From: Prosthecobacter sp.
GTDB taxonomy: Bacteria; Verrucomicrobiota; Verrucomicrobiia; Verrucomicrobiales; Verrucomicrobiaceae
Reading direction: 5' to 3'
DNA length: 48,865 nucleotides
Assembly (NCBI RefSeq): GCF_014879935.1
Contig: NZ_JACSRD010000093.1
Coordinates: forward strand, 1-48,865
Shown: piece by piece, positions 15,059-22,551 of the stretch
Layout: each line of letters begins with the position of its first letter
How positions within the stretch are numbered: position 1 is the first letter of the stretch
Translations under genes and position numbers: made by a program
The notes under the pieces: generated by a model
Databases searched by the model: none
The model's input: only the letters and a program-made list of their open reading frames with translations
What the model was told of the DNA's origin: nothing

Positions 15059-18000
15059 ATGCGCCCGCTCCTTTTCCTCCCGCTCTGCCTCCTGACCACG
15101 CACCTCCTCGCGCAGGCCAAAGAACTCACCGGCACCTACCTGCCCTCGACGAACGAATGTCCCTCGCCGGAGGAAGCGCGGAAGAAAATGACCGTGCCGG
15201 AGGGCTACGAGGTCCGCTGCTTCGCGCATGAGCCGATGGTGCAAAATCCCGTCGCCATGACTTGGGATCACCGCGGGCGTTTGTGGGTCGTGGAGGCTTA
15301 CGAATACCCGAACGGCTCCCCGCACCCCGCGCCCTTCGGCGGCGAGGCGAAGGACGATCAATACCATCCTGTGCCCGCGAATTGCCTCCCAACCAAGAAC
15401 GAAGAACCAGGAACCAAGAACCTTCCCCGCGACCGCGTCATCATCCTCGAAGACACCGACAACGACGGCGAGGCCGACAAGCGCACCGTCTTCGTCCAGG
15501 GCCTCAATCTCGCCTCCGCCATCCTCTGCGGCGATGACGGCATCTACATCGGCCAGCAGCCGCATTTGATCCATTTCCGCGATGCGGATGGCGACGACAA
15601 ACCGGACGCGTGGCGTGTCGTGCTCACCGGTTTCGGTCGCGAGGACACGCACGAGCTCGTGAACAGCTTCTGCTGGGGCCCCGATGGCTGGCTCTACATG
15701 ACGCACGGCGTCTTCACCCACAGCAAAGTCCGCCGCCCCGGCCAGCCGGAGAGCGAAGGCTTCAAGTTTGATGCGGGCATCGGCCGTGCGCGGCCCGTAA
15801 CCGGGGCATTCCTGCCCCGCGAAGGCGAACGGGCCAAGAATGGCCCGGCTACAGCACCTCCCTGGGAATTCGAAGTCTTCGCCGATGGCACCAGCAATCC
15901 CTGGGGCTGCGACTACGACGCCGCGGGGAACTTCTTCGTCAGCGCCTGCGTCATCGACCACTTCTTCCACATGGCCCCCGGCGGCATCTACGTGCGTCAG
16001 GGAGGCGCGCCGGAGAATCCGTACTCGTATGAGCTGCTGCCCAGCATCGTGAAGCATAAGCACTTCCGCGCCGCGTATGCCGGTGTGCAGATTTACCAAG
16101 GCGGCCGCTATCCCGCCGACACGCACGGCCACGCCTTCATCGGCAACATCCACGACAACGCCATCCACGAGGAAATCCTCACGCCCGTCGGCGCCACCTT
16201 CAAATGCGAGCCGCGTCGCGACTTCCTCCGCGCCAACGACGGCTGGTTCCGCCCCGCCAGCACCCAGACCGGCCCCGACGGCTTCCTCTGGATCATGGAC
16301 TGGTGCGACAAGTATCCCTGCTACCAAAACGCCAAGGCCAACCCCGAAGGCGTGGACCGCCAATACGGCCGCATCTGGCGTGTGGTGCACGAAAGCGAAG
16401 TTGGAGTCCAGGCTTCAGCCGACAAAAACGCCCTCGCTCCTCCCAGCAATCCCACCTCGCCTAAAGGCTCCACTCCAACGCGGCCCACGAACGACCTCGA
16501 CCTCAAAAAACTCTCCACCGCCGACCTCGTGAAGACCCTGGAGCATCCCAACAACTGGATGCGAAGGATGGCGAGGCGAGTGTTGGTGGTGCGAGCTGAC
16601 TTTTCAGCAAGCAAGCTGCTAGGAGAACTTTTTCACTCTTCAAAGAACGGACCGAGCCGAATTGAGGCGCTTTGGGTAAAAAGGCAGTGTGCTCCGATCT
16701 GGAGCGAAATGTATGGAAGGCGGCTCATCCCAAAAGAAGCCTACTTCGATGGCTCTGAAAAACGCATATCCTATGGCGACGATGCTGATCCAACAGTGCG
16801 TGCGTGGAATGCCAGACTGCTAGGCGATAAGATGAGCAGCCGCTGGCCTTCGGATTTTACCGACCCGCCAGCATCTTTATGGGATGTGTTTTGCAAGGAC
16901 GCAGATCCTCGTGTGCTGTATGAGACAGCCATGGTTCTGAGAAGATTCGGCGAGCCTCGCTTAACTGTATCAGATGCCAAGGGCTGGGGGGGCATGCCAA
17001 TCGCGCGTGGTATGTGGGATGGCCTTGAGGCTTTAATCGCCTCCTCAGCAAAGACAAAAGACCCAGTCCTTGAATTTGCTTGTTGGCAGGCAATGGAGCC
17101 AATCATTGCGACGCTGCCCAAAGTGACGTTGGACATTGTTTTGACCAAACTGCCAGATGAGCCCCTCTCCCGCGTCCTCTCCCACAAAGCCATGCGCCGG
17201 CTCTGCGACACGCGGAAGGCAGAGAATCTCGATCTCGCGGTCGAGTTTTGCGACAAGATCGCCGAGCATGACATGCTGCTCGCGCATGCGCTCGATGGAC
17301 TCGTCAAAGGTCAGGAAGGCGGCGTGATCAAGCCGGTGAAGGAGGTCGCGGCCAGTCTCGCGAAGTGGCGTTCGTCCTCGAATGCGGACGTGCGGAAGCA
17401 CGCGCAGACGCTCGCGGTGATGTGGGGGGATGAAGAAGCTATTCGGCACCTTGCTGGAGTGCTCGCGAATCAAAAAGCGCCTGATTACGAGGTGATGGAT
17501 GCATTAAACCGCCTTCGTGGAACCAAGCATCCGGTCTATGCTTCAGCGTTAAAAACGCTGCTGGGCCATACGCATAGTTTCATGCCTCAAGTCGCCATCA
17601 TGGCGATTCGCGCGGCGGCGGACCTCGGCGGCGATGACTTCATCGCGCCGCTGCTTCAACAATCGGCCTCGAAGGACTTCAACATGCGCAACGCAGCCAT
17701 CGAGGCGCTTTCCAATCGCGACGCGTGGACAAAGGCTCTCCTGAACGCGATCTCCGAGCAAAAAGTCAGCGCCAGCGGCTTCCCCGCGCCGGTGCGTCGG
17801 GCACTGGCCACGCACAAGGACAAAGCCATCCGCGATCTCGCCTACAAAGTGCTCGGAGCGTGGCAGGATTCGTCGGACGATGTGAAATCGCTCATCGCGC
17901 AGAAGAAGCAGGCGTGTTTGACGGGCGAGCCCGATCTGGCGAACGGCAAACTGCTCTTCACGGCCACCTGCATGGTCTGCCATGAGTTTCACGGTGGTGG

Positions 18001-18838
18001 ACAGAAGGTGGGGCCGGATTTGATCGGCAGCGGACGCAGCAACCTCGACGCGCTGCTGGCAAACGTCATCGATCCGAATCAAATCATCGGAAACGGCTAC
18101 GAAAACATCAGCGTGAGCACCAAGGACGGCCGCACGCTCGCAGGCCGCATCGTGGAGGACACGCCGGGGCATGTGAAGCTGCTCGGAGCCGGTGGAGCTG
18201 CGCAAGTCGTGCCGCGCGATCAAATCGCGTCGCTCACGAACACGAAGCAAAGCCTCATGCCGATGGGATTCGGCAATTTGCCAGACGCAGCCTTCCGCGA
18301 CCTCATTTGGTACATTCTGGCTCCACCGGAAGAAGGCCCGCTCACGCCCGAAAAGAAGAAACTGCTCATCCAAGGCGTCGAACTGCCTGAAACGGCCTCA
18401 CAGCCGAAAAAGACCAACTGGCGTGCCATCGACTGGGAGAGCGTCAGCCTGTGGAATCCCGACTGGAAGGTCAATGCGCCCGATTTCGAGCGCACCCCGG
18501 TCAAACTGGCCGAATACCACGGCAAAACGAACGTGCTGCTGATGCATCCGTTCACGGACAAAAAGACGCCCGCGAGCTTTGAGCGAAAGCTGAAGGTCGA
18601 AAAGACGAAATTGAAGTTCAGCGTGGCCGCCGATGATCGTGGTGACTGGCTGGTCAAGGTTTTGGTCAACGGTCAGGAGGTAAAGGCGGTGACCGTGGAC
18701 CACGAGAAGCCGCGCTGGAAGGCTGTGGAGGTCGATTTGGCCAAGTGGAAAGGCCAGGACGTCACCCTGCGCCTCGAAGCGCATGCCAACGGCTGGGCTT
18801 GGGAGTTCGCCTACTGGCACGGCATCACGCTGGAGTGA
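15059..18838 (+). CDS. PVC-type membrane-bound dehydrogenase / HEAT / CxxCH haem-binding protein
   Basis: The 1,259-residue protein has a signal peptide (MRPLLFLPLCLLTTHLLA). It is followed by a beta-propeller 'putative membrane-bound dehydrogenase' domain (about 45-460; VAMTWDHRGRLWVVEAYEYP, FEVFADGTSNPWG), a helical HEAT-like region (about 480-930), a c-type haem domain with CMVCH at residues 971-975, and a C-terminal beta-sandwich (about 1120-1259). This architecture is characteristic of Planctomycetes and Verrucomicrobia and is thought to oxidise sugars or polyols in the periplasm. Three extra segments at 15391, 15797 and 16400 look like in-frame insertions of interspersed repeats. Codons from about 16590 to 17160 are AT-richer than the flanks. 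Two repeat elements flank the gene. Confidence 0.85.
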   Translation: MRPLLFLPLCLLTTHLLAQAKELTGTYLPSTNECPSPEEARKKMTVPEGYEVRCFAHEPMVQNPVAMTWDHRGRLWVVEAYEYPNGSPHPAPFGGEAKDDQYHPVPANCLPTKNEEPGTKNLPRDRVIILEDTDNDGEADKRTVFVQGLNLASAILCGDDGIYIGQQPHLIHFRDADGDDKPDAWRVVLTGFGREDTHELVNSFCWGPDGWLYMTHGVFTHSKVRRPGQPESEGFKFDAGIGRARPVTGAFLPREGERAKNGPATAPPWEFEVFADGTSNPWGCDYDAAGNFFVSACVIDHFFHMAPGGIYVRQGGAPENPYSYELLPSIVKHKHFRAAYAGVQIYQGGRYPADTHGHAFIGNIHDNAIHEEILTPVGATFKCEPRRDFLRANDGWFRPASTQTGPDGFLWIMDWCDKYPCYQNAKANPEGVDRQYGRIWRVVHESEVGVQASADKNALAPPSNPTSPKGSTPTRPTNDLDLKKLSTADLVKTLEHPNNWMRRMARRVLVVRADFSASKLLGELFHSSKNGPSRIEALWVKRQCAPIWSEMYGRRLIPKEAYFDGSEKRISYGDDADPTVRAWNARLLGDKMSSRWPSDFTDPPASLWDVFCKDADPRVLYETAMVLRRFGEPRLTVSDAKGWGGMPIARGMWDGLEALIASSAKTKDPVLEFACWQAMEPIIATLPKVTLDIVLTKLPDEPLSRVLSHKAMRRLCDTRKAENLDLAVEFCDKIAEHDMLLAHALDGLVKGQEGGVIKPVKEVAASLAKWRSSSNADVRKHAQTLAVMWGDEEAIRHLAGVLANQKAPDYEVMDALNRLRGTKHPVYASALKTLLGHTHSFMPQVAIMAIRAAADLGGDDFIAPLLQQSASKDFNMRNAAIEALSNRDAWTKALLNAISEQKVSASGFPAPVRRALATHKDKAIRDLAYKVLGAWQDSSDDVKSLIAQKKQACLTGEPDLANGKLLFTATCMVCHEFHGGGQKVGPDLIGSGRSNLDALLANVIDPNQIIGNGYENISVSTKDGRTLAGRIVEDTPGHVKLLGAGGAAQVVPRDQIASLTNTKQSLMPMGFGNLPDAAFRDLIWYILAPPEEGPLTPEKKKLLIQGVELPETASQPKKTNWRAIDWESVSLWNPDWKVNAPDFERTPVKLAEYHGKTNVLLMHPFTDKKTPASFERKLKVEKTKLKFSVAADDRGDWLVKVLVNGQEVKAVTVDHEKPRWKAVEVDLAKWKGQDVTLRLEAHANGWAWEFAYWHGITLE
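15391..15422 (+). repeat. in-frame GAACCAAGAAC-type repeat
   Basis: AACCAAGAACGAAGAACC followed by AGGAACCAAGAACC forms a short degenerate repeat inside the coding sequence. It encodes TKNEEPGTKN in a loop just before the conserved RVIILEDTDNDG strand. Confidence 0.5.
15797..15852. repeat. in-frame palindromic repeat within the dehydrogenase domain
   Basis: Two 22-nt arms (15797-15818 and 15831-15852) are imperfect inverted copies: GTAACCGGGGCATTCCTG against GTAGCCGGGCCATTCTTG, with a 12-nt spacer. The arms are read in frame as VTGAFLPREGERAKNGPAT, immediately before the conserved FEVFADGTSNPWG motif. Confidence 0.65.
16400..16479. repeat. in-frame palindromic repeat at the propeller/HEAT junction
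   Basis: GTTGGAGTCCAGGCTTCAG (from 16400) and the complement of the 3' arm, GTTGGAGTGGAGCCTTTAGG (16479 backwards), are imperfect inverted copies about 80 bp end to end. They are translated as a Pro/Ser/Thr-rich linker between the conserved GRIWRVV and LSTADLV segments. Confidence 0.65.
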
Positions 18839-18842
18839 TGCC

Positions 18843-18911
18843 TTGTAGGCGTGCTCGCCAGAGCACGAGTGACTCAACAATCGCCCCGCAGTCTGTCGAC
18901 GGCGCCTACAA
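18843..18911. repeat. small element with 9-bp terminal inverted repeats
   Basis: TTGTAGGCG (18843-18851) and CGCCTACAA (18903-18911) bound a 69-bp segment directly after the haem protein stop codon. An internal GTGCTCGCCAGAGCAC is itself palindromic. It fits a REP-like interspersed repeat and might also act as a transcript end; no U tract is seen. Confidence 0.5.
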
Positions 18912-18952
18912 CCATGCCAGCACGAATTTCCCCTGTTCCAAAGCGCTGATTC

Positions 18953-20389
18953 ATGCACTGTGCCGCCATGCGTCGCGTCTTCGCACCTCTTTTTCTGTTG
19001 GCCACCAACGTCTGCCTCATGGCGGCCCCGACGACCCCTGCCCCGGCACCGGCCAGCGGCCCCAAACCCTCCACCAAACCGGCAGATGCCAAGCCAACGC
19101 CCAAGCCGGACACGCCGGCTGAGCCGAAGCTGGCTCCCGCGGCCCCACCGGTGAAGCCGCCGCCGGAGGATGCCTACAAGCAAATGGAGATGCTGACGCG
19201 TGCCATGGAGATGGTGCGGCAGAACTACGTGGAAGAGTCGAAAATCACGTATGAGGAACTGGTTCAGGGAGCCCTGGAGGGCATGCTGGCCCGCCTTGAT
19301 CCGCATTGCGAGTACATGGGGAAATCGTTGTTCGAGGACATGCAGCGGGAGCAGCGTGACACCTCCGAAGGCATCGGCATCACCATCGCCCTGCGTCAGA
19401 ACATGCTGACGATCATCACCGTGCGTGAGGACGGCCCTGCGGCGGCGGCCGGCGTGCTGAGCGGCGACCAGCTGGTGCGCATCAACGACGTGCTGACTGA
19501 TTCCGTGGGCGTGGCTGAAGCGATGCAGCTGCTGAAAGGCAAATCTGGCGACGAGGTGCGGCTGACGGTCCGGCGTCCCGGTACGAAGCAGTTTTTGGAC
19601 TTCAAAGTGAAGCACGAGATGCTGGCCGAGACCTCGGTGCACGATGCGCTGCTGCTGTCATCGAAAATGACGGGCGATTATAAGATCGGCTACATGCGCA
19701 TTTCGCAGTTCAACGCTCCCACCGCAGGTGAGCTGGCGACAGCGCTCGACGATCTCGAAGCCGAAGGCATGCAGGCCTTTGTGCTGGACCTGCGCAACAA
19801 TCCGGGAGGCCTGGTGGACAGCGCTGTGGCCGTCTGTGGTGAATTTCTGCCGGAAGGCACGGTGGTGGTGACGACGGAGGGCCGGGTCGCTTCGCAGAAT
19901 CCCCCGCCCTACCGCACGCCGTCACGCAACGGCAAGGAACCGCGCAAGTATCCGATCGCCGTGCTGATCAACCACGGCAGCGCGAGCGCCAGCGAGCTTA
20001 CGGCGGGCGCACTGCAGGATTTGAAGCGTGCGATTGTCGTGGGCACGACAAGCTTCGGCAAAGGCAGCGTGCAGACCATCCTGCCGATGAAGAATGGCGC
20101 GGCGATGCGACTGACGACGGCGAAGTATTACACGCCAAGCCATCGCACCATTCACGAGAACGGGGTGGAGCCGAACATCGTGTCCGCCTTGACCACCGAG
20201 GAGGAAATGCGGATCTCCAAATGGCGTGCCTCACACGGCACGGGCGAGGCTGCTGCCCTGGAACTGGCCGGGCTGGGCGACAAGCAGCTCGAACGGGCGG
20301 TGGACGCGCTCAAAGGCGTGCTGGTGTTTGACGCCTTCGTGGCCCCAGGACTCGCACCAGCGGCAAAACCGTTGGAAGTGAAGCCGTAG
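18953..20389 (+). CDS. ctpA: S41-family C-terminal processing peptidase
   Basis: The 478-residue serine protease has a signal peptide, a Pro/Ala/Lys-rich spacer (about 25-75), a helical N-terminal segment, a PDZ domain (about 130-220; EDGPAAAAGVLSGDQL) and the S41 catalytic domain. The Ser/Lys dyad is visible as Ser345 in NHGSASASE and Lys370 in TSFGKGSVQ, with the usual 25-residue separation; LRNNPGGL is also conserved. It would cleave C-terminal tails of periplasmic proteins. The ATG at 18953 is used, but the ATG at 18968 (MRRVFAPLFLLA) gives a more typical signal peptide. The stop codon lies inside an interspersed palindrome. Confidence 0.9.
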   Translation: MHCAAMRRVFAPLFLLATNVCLMAAPTTPAPAPASGPKPSTKPADAKPTPKPDTPAEPKLAPAAPPVKPPPEDAYKQMEMLTRAMEMVRQNYVEESKITYEELVQGALEGMLARLDPHCEYMGKSLFEDMQREQRDTSEGIGITIALRQNMLTIITVREDGPAAAAGVLSGDQLVRINDVLTDSVGVAEAMQLLKGKSGDEVRLTVRRPGTKQFLDFKVKHEMLAETSVHDALLLSSKMTGDYKIGYMRISQFNAPTAGELATALDDLEAEGMQAFVLDLRNNPGGLVDSAVAVCGEFLPEGTVVVTTEGRVASQNPPPYRTPSRNGKEPRKYPIAVLINHGSASASELTAGALQDLKRAIVVGTTSFGKGSVQTILPMKNGAAMRLTTAKYYTPSHRTIHENGVEPNIVSALTTEEEMRISKWRASHGTGEAAALELAGLGDKQLERAVDALKGVLVFDAFVAPGLAPAAKPLEVKP

Positions 20390-20449
20390 AACGAACTTTC
20401 CAGTTCGTTTGTGCGGCGTGGGCAAACGAGTTGGAAAACTTGGCCTACG
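20385..20449. repeat. palindromic repeat spanning the ctpA stop codon, between convergent genes
   Basis: CGTAGAACGAACTTTCCAG (from 20385) and the reverse complement of the right arm, CGTAGGCCAAGTTTTCCAAC (from 20449 back), are imperfect inverted copies, both running on to TCGTTTG. The element contains the TAG of the protease gene and ends 1 bp before the convergent gene's stop. A bidirectional terminator role is possible. Confidence 0.65.
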
Positions 20450-20450
20450 T

Positions 20451-22013
20451 TCACTCCAGCAGCCCGCGGGCGATGATCGAATCGACCGGATTGTGATCGT
20501 CCGTGAAAACGACATCGGAGCGAGGCACGGTCCCGGCAGGAATATGCGAGCGAATGAGGCGCTCCTGCCACGAACCGGCGGCGACGTAGCGATCCACGAT
20601 CAGCGGTCGCAGATTTTCGCGGGAGCAGAAGAGGATGATGTTCTGCGTCTCGTCATGGCGATACCCGGCTCCAAAGACCTCCACGGACGGGAACACCTGG
20701 CGCAGTGTGGCGAGCATGCCGGCGGTGAATTCGGACTTCTTGCCTTTCACCGCCGCGATGATGTTCATCACGTAAACTCCGCCCGGGGCGAGGTGATCGG
20801 CCACCAACTGGAAGAATTCACGCGTGGCGAGGTGGGAGGGCACGGCGTGACGGCCGTTGTAGGCGTCCCCAAAAATGAGATCCCACTTGCGGTCACCCGA
20901 CAGGCGCAGAAAGCGCCGGGCATCATCGGCGTGGGCATCGACGCGCGGATGTTCGTCGAGCTTGAAGAACTGACGGCCGACTTCGATCACCTCGGGATCG
21001 ATTTCGACGACATCGACAGTCGCCTTCGGAAAATCACGCGAGACATTCTCCGGCATGCCAAAAGCCCCGGCACCGATGAACAGTGCGCTGCTCACCTCGG
21101 CCGGCTCGCGCAGCAGGGCGAGCTTCCAGTATTCCTGGTAAGGCAGGATGATGTCTCCGGTTTCAGGGTTGATGCCCCCTTCCTGGGTGGAGTCCAGGGC
21201 GAGGACGCGGCGTTTGTTCGGTGATTCGCCCTCCTCATAGACGCTGATGTGATGATAAACGGATTCACGCTCATGGATGAGGCCCTTGAGAGGCGGTCGC
21301 TCCGACCCCCAGCCGACGATGCCCGCGATCAAGCCGCCCAGAAGCACCTGCACCTGGGATTTTCGTGATTTTCCAGCCAGCATGAAGGAAGCGACTGCCA
21401 GCAGCAGCAGAACGACTCCCGCTCCCACAAAAATGCCGCGCACACCGAACGTGGCGATGAGGAAGAAGCCCGAAACGAAGGTGCCGACGAAACTGCCAAG
21501 CGACCCCAGCATGCTGATCGTCCCGGCGGCGATGCCGACATGCGTGTCCTTCTGGGTGAGGCTGTAAAAACGCACGGAGGCAGGCGAGACCGCGCCGAGC
21601 AGCACGCCCGGCAAAGCGAACAGCACCAATGAGATCATGAGAGGCCCGCTGATCACGCCCAGACGAATGAAAGCGATGCTGAACACCATGTGCAGGGCCG
21701 GAATGAACAGTGTCAGCACTGCGGCACCTGCCAGCAGCCAGCCGATCAGTCCCAGGGCCGGGTGTTTGTCCGCCAGACGCCCTCCGAGATAACCGCCCAC
21801 ACTGAACGCGACCAGGATGACGCCGATGAGCGCCGTCGAGGTGTAGATGGTATTGCCAAAGTAGGGTGCCAGAAGCCGGAAGGCGCTGATTTCGACCACC
21901 ATGATGGCCGCGCCGGCCACGAAGCAAATGAGACCGAGGAAGAGGCGGGTTTTGCGGGCGGAAACGTCTTCCGCGACGACGGGAGGGGGTGTTTTGGCAG
22001 GAGAACGGGACAT
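20451..22013 (-). CDS. membrane-fused spermidine-synthase-like protein
   Basis: The 520-residue protein has an N-terminal membrane half with about seven hydrophobic segments (residues ~20-230; FVAGAAIMVVEISAFRLLAP is typical of this family). The C-terminal half is a Rossmann methyltransferase/aminopropyltransferase fold with a nucleotide-binding motif (FIGAGAFGMPE), an acidic residue after the second strand (VDVVEIDPEV) and GDAYNGRHAVPSH. Such fusions are annotated as spermidine synthase or fused MFS/spermidine synthase, but a polyamine substrate is not established. The start at 22013 is chosen because upstream codons overlap the neighbouring lipoprotein gene, whose stop lies 11 bp upstream, so the two genes are likely co-transcribed. 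Confidence 0.8.
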   Translation of the reverse strand: MSRSPAKTPPPVVAEDVSARKTRLFLGLICFVAGAAIMVVEISAFRLLAPYFGNTIYTSTALIGVILVAFSVGGYLGGRLADKHPALGLIGWLLAGAAVLTLFIPALHMVFSIAFIRLGVISGPLMISLVLFALPGVLLGAVSPASVRFYSLTQKDTHVGIAAGTISMLGSLGSFVGTFVSGFFLIATFGVRGIFVGAGVVLLLLAVASFMLAGKSRKSQVQVLLGGLIAGIVGWGSERPPLKGLIHERESVYHHISVYEEGESPNKRRVLALDSTQEGGINPETGDIILPYQEYWKLALLREPAEVSSALFIGAGAFGMPENVSRDFPKATVDVVEIDPEVIEVGRQFFKLDEHPRVDAHADDARRFLRLSGDRKWDLIFGDAYNGRHAVPSHLATREFFQLVADHLAPGGVYVMNIIAAVKGKKSEFTAGMLATLRQVFPSVEVFGAGYRHDETQNIILFCSRENLRPLIVDRYVAAGSWQERLIRSHIPAGTVPRSDVVFTDDHNPVDSIIARGLLE

Positions 22014-22024
22014 GGGACGTGAGG

Positions 22025-22483
22025 TCAGTCGTTGTAGAAGACGAGGCTCATGATCTTCCAGCCTTGGGGAGTCTTGATGAGCGTGAAACAATCGGTGCCG
22101 GTGGTGATCTCGGCCCCTTTGGTGAGTTTCCAGCGCACGCTGGCCTGCGCGGTGCGTTCGTCACGGAGGATCTTCATGTCGGTGGGCACCTCGGTCATGG
22201 GAGCTGAGGCCGTGGCATGGCCGAGCTTCTGCCCATGCAGGAAATCCGTGAGCCCCTGAGTGTGTGGCGTGCCCTGCTGGACGAAACTGACGCGGGCCTG
22301 CTCATGAAAGCAGGAGCCGTAGCCTTCCATGTCCTTGGCGGACCAGGTGGAGAAATAGCGGGTGAGAAAAGCGCGAACGTCGGCGTCATCGCCTGAGGTG
22401 GTCCCCACAGAAGGGCTGCAACTGGCGAGGAATGACGAATGCAGAATGACGAATGACAAATGAATCAAGAATCGTCTCATCAT
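22025..22483 (-). CDS. NTF2/SnoaL-like lipoprotein
   Basis: The 152-residue product has a lipoprotein signal: MMRRF, a hydrophobic stretch, then FLASC as lipobox, with the Cys near residue 22. The rest is an NTF2-like cone fold (VRAFLTRYFSTWSAKDMEGY near the start, GWKIMSLVFYND at the end), as in SnoaL/DUF4440 proteins. No catalytic residues can be named. The hydrophobic core of the signal peptide (LSFVILHSSF) is encoded by a 22-bp repeat with an inverted copy just upstream. Start is the ATG at 22483 or 22480; an upstream ATG would lie inside the other repeat copy. It precedes the spermidine-synthase-like gene by 11 bp. Confidence 0.7.
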   Translation of the reverse strand: MMRRFLIHLSFVILHSSFLASCSPSVGTTSGDDADVRAFLTRYFSTWSAKDMEGYGSCFHEQARVSFVQQGTPHTQGLTDFLHGQKLGHATASAPMTEVPTDMKILRDERTAQASVRWKLTKGAEITTGTDCFTLIKTPQGWKIMSLVFYND

Positions 22484-22525
22484 GATGAACAACGGTCTGG
22501 ATGCGTCATTCTGCATTCGTCATTC
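22430..22525. repeat. 22-bp inverted repeat pair (GAATGACGAATGCAG...)
   Basis: GAATGACGAATGCAGAATGACG occurs at 22430-22451, and its perfect reverse complement at 22504-22525. Both are extended by further GAATGAC units. One copy lies inside the lipoprotein signal-peptide codons and the other in the intergenic DNA before it. Confidence 0.75.
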
Positions 22526-22551
22526 GTCATTGGCGGCCAGATGACCACCGG

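Noticed and set aside
14771..16390. 539-residue minus-strand ORF
   Set aside because: It is antisense to the haem protein N-terminal region, and its C-terminal part is translation of the long inverted repeat. No motif and shadow-like composition.
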